From the NCBI GenBank assembly GCA_028712795.1, contig JAQTPT010000009.1, positions 25,183 through 89,182 on the forward strand: a stretch of DNA of 64,000 bases, in the 5' to 3' direction. The notes beneath the pieces were generated by a model. That model was not told the origin of the DNA and did no database searches. It saw nothing but the letters and a program-made list of their open reading frames with translations. The stretch comes from Methylococcales bacterium (GTDB lineage: Bacteria > Pseudomonadota > Gammaproteobacteria > Methylococcales > Methylomonadaceae). Below are positions 62,556 to 64,000 of the stretch, in pieces. Within the stretch, counting starts at the first letter, position 1, and every line of letters begins with the position of its first letter. A program made the translations under genes and the position numbers.

Positions 62556-63256
62556 CCGAACCATTGCTGAGCATCGTTAAGCTTTGTGCGGGTTATGGAG
62601 GGCGCCCCGTCCTGGATTCATTTTCATTGGAGATTCTTCCCGGGCAACAGCTCGCCGTGATTGGGCCGAACGGTTGCGGGAAATCGACCCTGTTGAGGAC
62701 TGTGACGGCCGAGATACCGGAAAGCTCGGGAACCATCATATTCCGGGGAGAGGACATTACCTACCTTGAGACCCATGAAATCACGAGGCGTGGTATGGGT
62801 TATCTACGCCAAACTCGGAACGTTTTTTCCGGCCTCACGGTGATCGAGAATCTGGAACTCGCATCGATGGATGGACGACCACGCAGCATAGCCGACGTGC
62901 TTGAAGCTTTTCCGGTACTCAAAGGGCGGGAGACAATCCGAGCGGGATTGATGTCCGGCGGAGAACGACAAACCCTGGCCGTGGCGATGGTTCTGATGAG
63001 GCATGTCTCATTGCTGTTGTTGGACGAGCCGCTGGCGGGGTTGTCCCAGAAGAGCGCTGAGGCGCTTTTGTCGGGCATCGCCAGACTCCAGTACTCGGAA
63101 GGTTTCGCGGTGGTGATGGTCGAGCATCGCCTCAAGTTGATTCGTCCTTATGTGGATCGCGTCGTAGTGATGGTCAGGGGTTCAATAGAAGAAGACACGG
63201 AGGATACTGATTTACTTGAAAACCGTGAGAGGTTGGAGAAACATTACCTTGTCTGA
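62552..63256 (+). CDS. livF: LivF-like ABC ATPase
   Basis: 234 residues. Walker A GPNGCGKST, signature MSGGERQTLAVAMVLM, Walker B LLLLDEPLAGLS and switch His in VEHR. Last gene of the transporter set. With livH, livM, livG and the divergent LivK-like gene, it makes a full branched-chain-type transporter. Confidence 0.93.
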   Translation: MTEPLLSIVKLCAGYGGRPVLDSFSLEILPGQQLAVIGPNGCGKSTLLRTVTAEIPESSGTIIFRGEDITYLETHEITRRGMGYLRQTRNVFSGLTVIENLELASMDGRPRSIADVLEAFPVLKGRETIRAGLMSGGERQTLAVAMVLMRHVSLLLLDEPLAGLSQKSAEALLSGIARLQYSEGFAVVMVEHRLKLIRPYVDRVVVMVRGSIEEDTEDTDLLENRERLEKHYLV

Positions 63257-63269
63257 TGTAGTGCGCGAT

Positions 63270-63630
63270 CCCCTCTACCCATCCTGATTATCACAGAGCG
63301 GGAACCGCTTTTGCTGGCGCAGTTGCGTGCCGCTCGTCTCGCGGTAGGTCCGTAAGGCCCGGGCATTCGATCACCTATGACGAATCTCCGGCTTTCCTTG
63401 CTCTCGGACGAGTCGAGGAAACAGAGCCTATACTCGAATTGTTTCGACAATATCCGGGAGGGCGGAGGGTTGAAGGTGTGGTTTTGACCAAGAGCTGGAA
63501 GTTCCTCAAGCCATTCCTAATCGTATCGCCAATATATCTTGCGGATCAGATTCAATGTCCGGGGTATTGGGACACGGCGGCTGAGGAATCGTTGGTCGAA
63601 AGGATTCGTCACATCTTGAGTTTTCCATAA
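63270..63630 (+). pseudogene. unrecognised decayed gene after livF
   Basis: Two frames read coding-like peptide: first LIITEREPLLLAQLRAARLA, then, after a frame change near 63350, GHSITYDESPAFLALGRVEE through SWKFLKPFLIVSPIYLADQ to a TAA at 63630. No start codon opens the longer part. Family not recognised. It may once have been the final gene of the transporter operon. Confidence 0.4.
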
Positions 63631-63959
63631 CGATGCAACCAAAATTTTGAAATGGTGCAGGAGCGTTTTGCTCAGATGCTAAGGTTGCCACCGCAGCCCT
63701 AAATGCCAGGGCAATGCAATGTGTTGTTCTTTGTAATGACCTCCTGACTAGAAATCTTCATTGAGAGGCTAATCAGCGATGATAGTTAACGTTTGGCAGG
63801 AATGCTGACGGCATAATTAGCTTATGTTAGACTTTTGACAGGTATTGACAAATAAGGTAGCCGTTCGACCTAAGCTAAGGAATGAGCATAAATTAATTTA
63901 GGCAAATTCAGTTTAAGAATTAACCTTTGCGCGAAAGAAACTTTCTTCAAAATTAACAA
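63631..63959. other. non-coding, AT-rich
   Basis: No gene seen on either strand. Composition returns to AT-rich, as at the left edge of the element. TTGACA occurs at about 63853, but no convincing -10 follows at good spacing. Confidence 0.35.
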
Positions 63960-64000
63960 ATGATAAAACCTTACGCCAAAGAAATTGAAGCACAGATGCA
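63960..64000 (+). CDS. start of a probable transposase (cut by window end)
   Basis: The first 13 codons read MIKPYAKEIEAQM. This recalls the N-terminus of ISAzo13-type transposases, but the piece is too short to be sure. Confidence 0.35.
   Translation, partial: MIKPYAKEIEAQM

Overview
The window looks like a gammaproteobacterial chromosome. It opens with a housekeeping ABC-F gene (uup) and two tRNA genes (Ser-GGA, Lys-CTT). A methanotroph-like host (Methylococcales) is a guess from the general look of the genes and insertion sequences; I could not test it. Everything to the right of the tRNAs looks acquired, and base composition changes several times: AT-rich at 2.2-3.8 kb and around the IS elements, and clearly GC-rich from about 25 to 47 kb.

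2.5-24.3 kb is an integrated, partly decayed IncP-1-like plasmid backbone. It has a complete-looking trb mating-pair-formation operon (trbB-L, trbN, trbP, minus strand), a trbA-type regulator, trfA with an iteron origin, kleE, korA, korB and kfrB, and recognisable KorA and KorB operators. incC between korA and korB survives only as a P-loop relic. A second, degenerate copy of the trbB start plus trbA lies at the left edge beside an AlpA-like gene. No relaxase or coupling protein is present. Two nested insertion sequences with clean target duplications (18.65-21.85 kb) separate trfA/oriV from kleE-korA-korB.

25.0-47.1 kb is a GC-rich conflict or defence-type island. A tightly overlapping operon encodes a patatin-like lipase, a two-helix membrane protein, a clostripain-type protease and a CHAT protease. 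A decayed Ig-like segment and three large STAND/NACHT NTPases in tandem follow. The second and third NTPases share almost the same NTPase module but carry different sensor ends (helical repeats or WD40). A fourth NACHT protein with helical repeats and a caspase-like protease converge on them from the other strand. An intact IS3-family element (47.13-48.39 kb) sits just upstream of the fourth NTPase.

49.5-63.3 kb holds what I consider the most unusual unit. A six-gene minus-strand operon with overlapping or nearly abutting genes encodes a LivK-like binding protein, a ThiH/HydG-like radical SAM enzyme, a 1372-residue protein with a histidine-kinase-type ATPase core, an unrecognised 303-residue protein, a 626-residue protein ending in two membrane helices with a pore-like segment between them, and a small two-helix membrane protein. 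Divergently, an unrecognised 191-residue protein precedes a complete livHMGF-type ABC transporter. A perfect 11-bp inverted repeat lies in the shared promoter region. Together these suggest a ligand-uptake or sensing system coupled to a signalling ATPase and membrane effectors. The window ends in decayed sequence and the first codons of a probable transposase.
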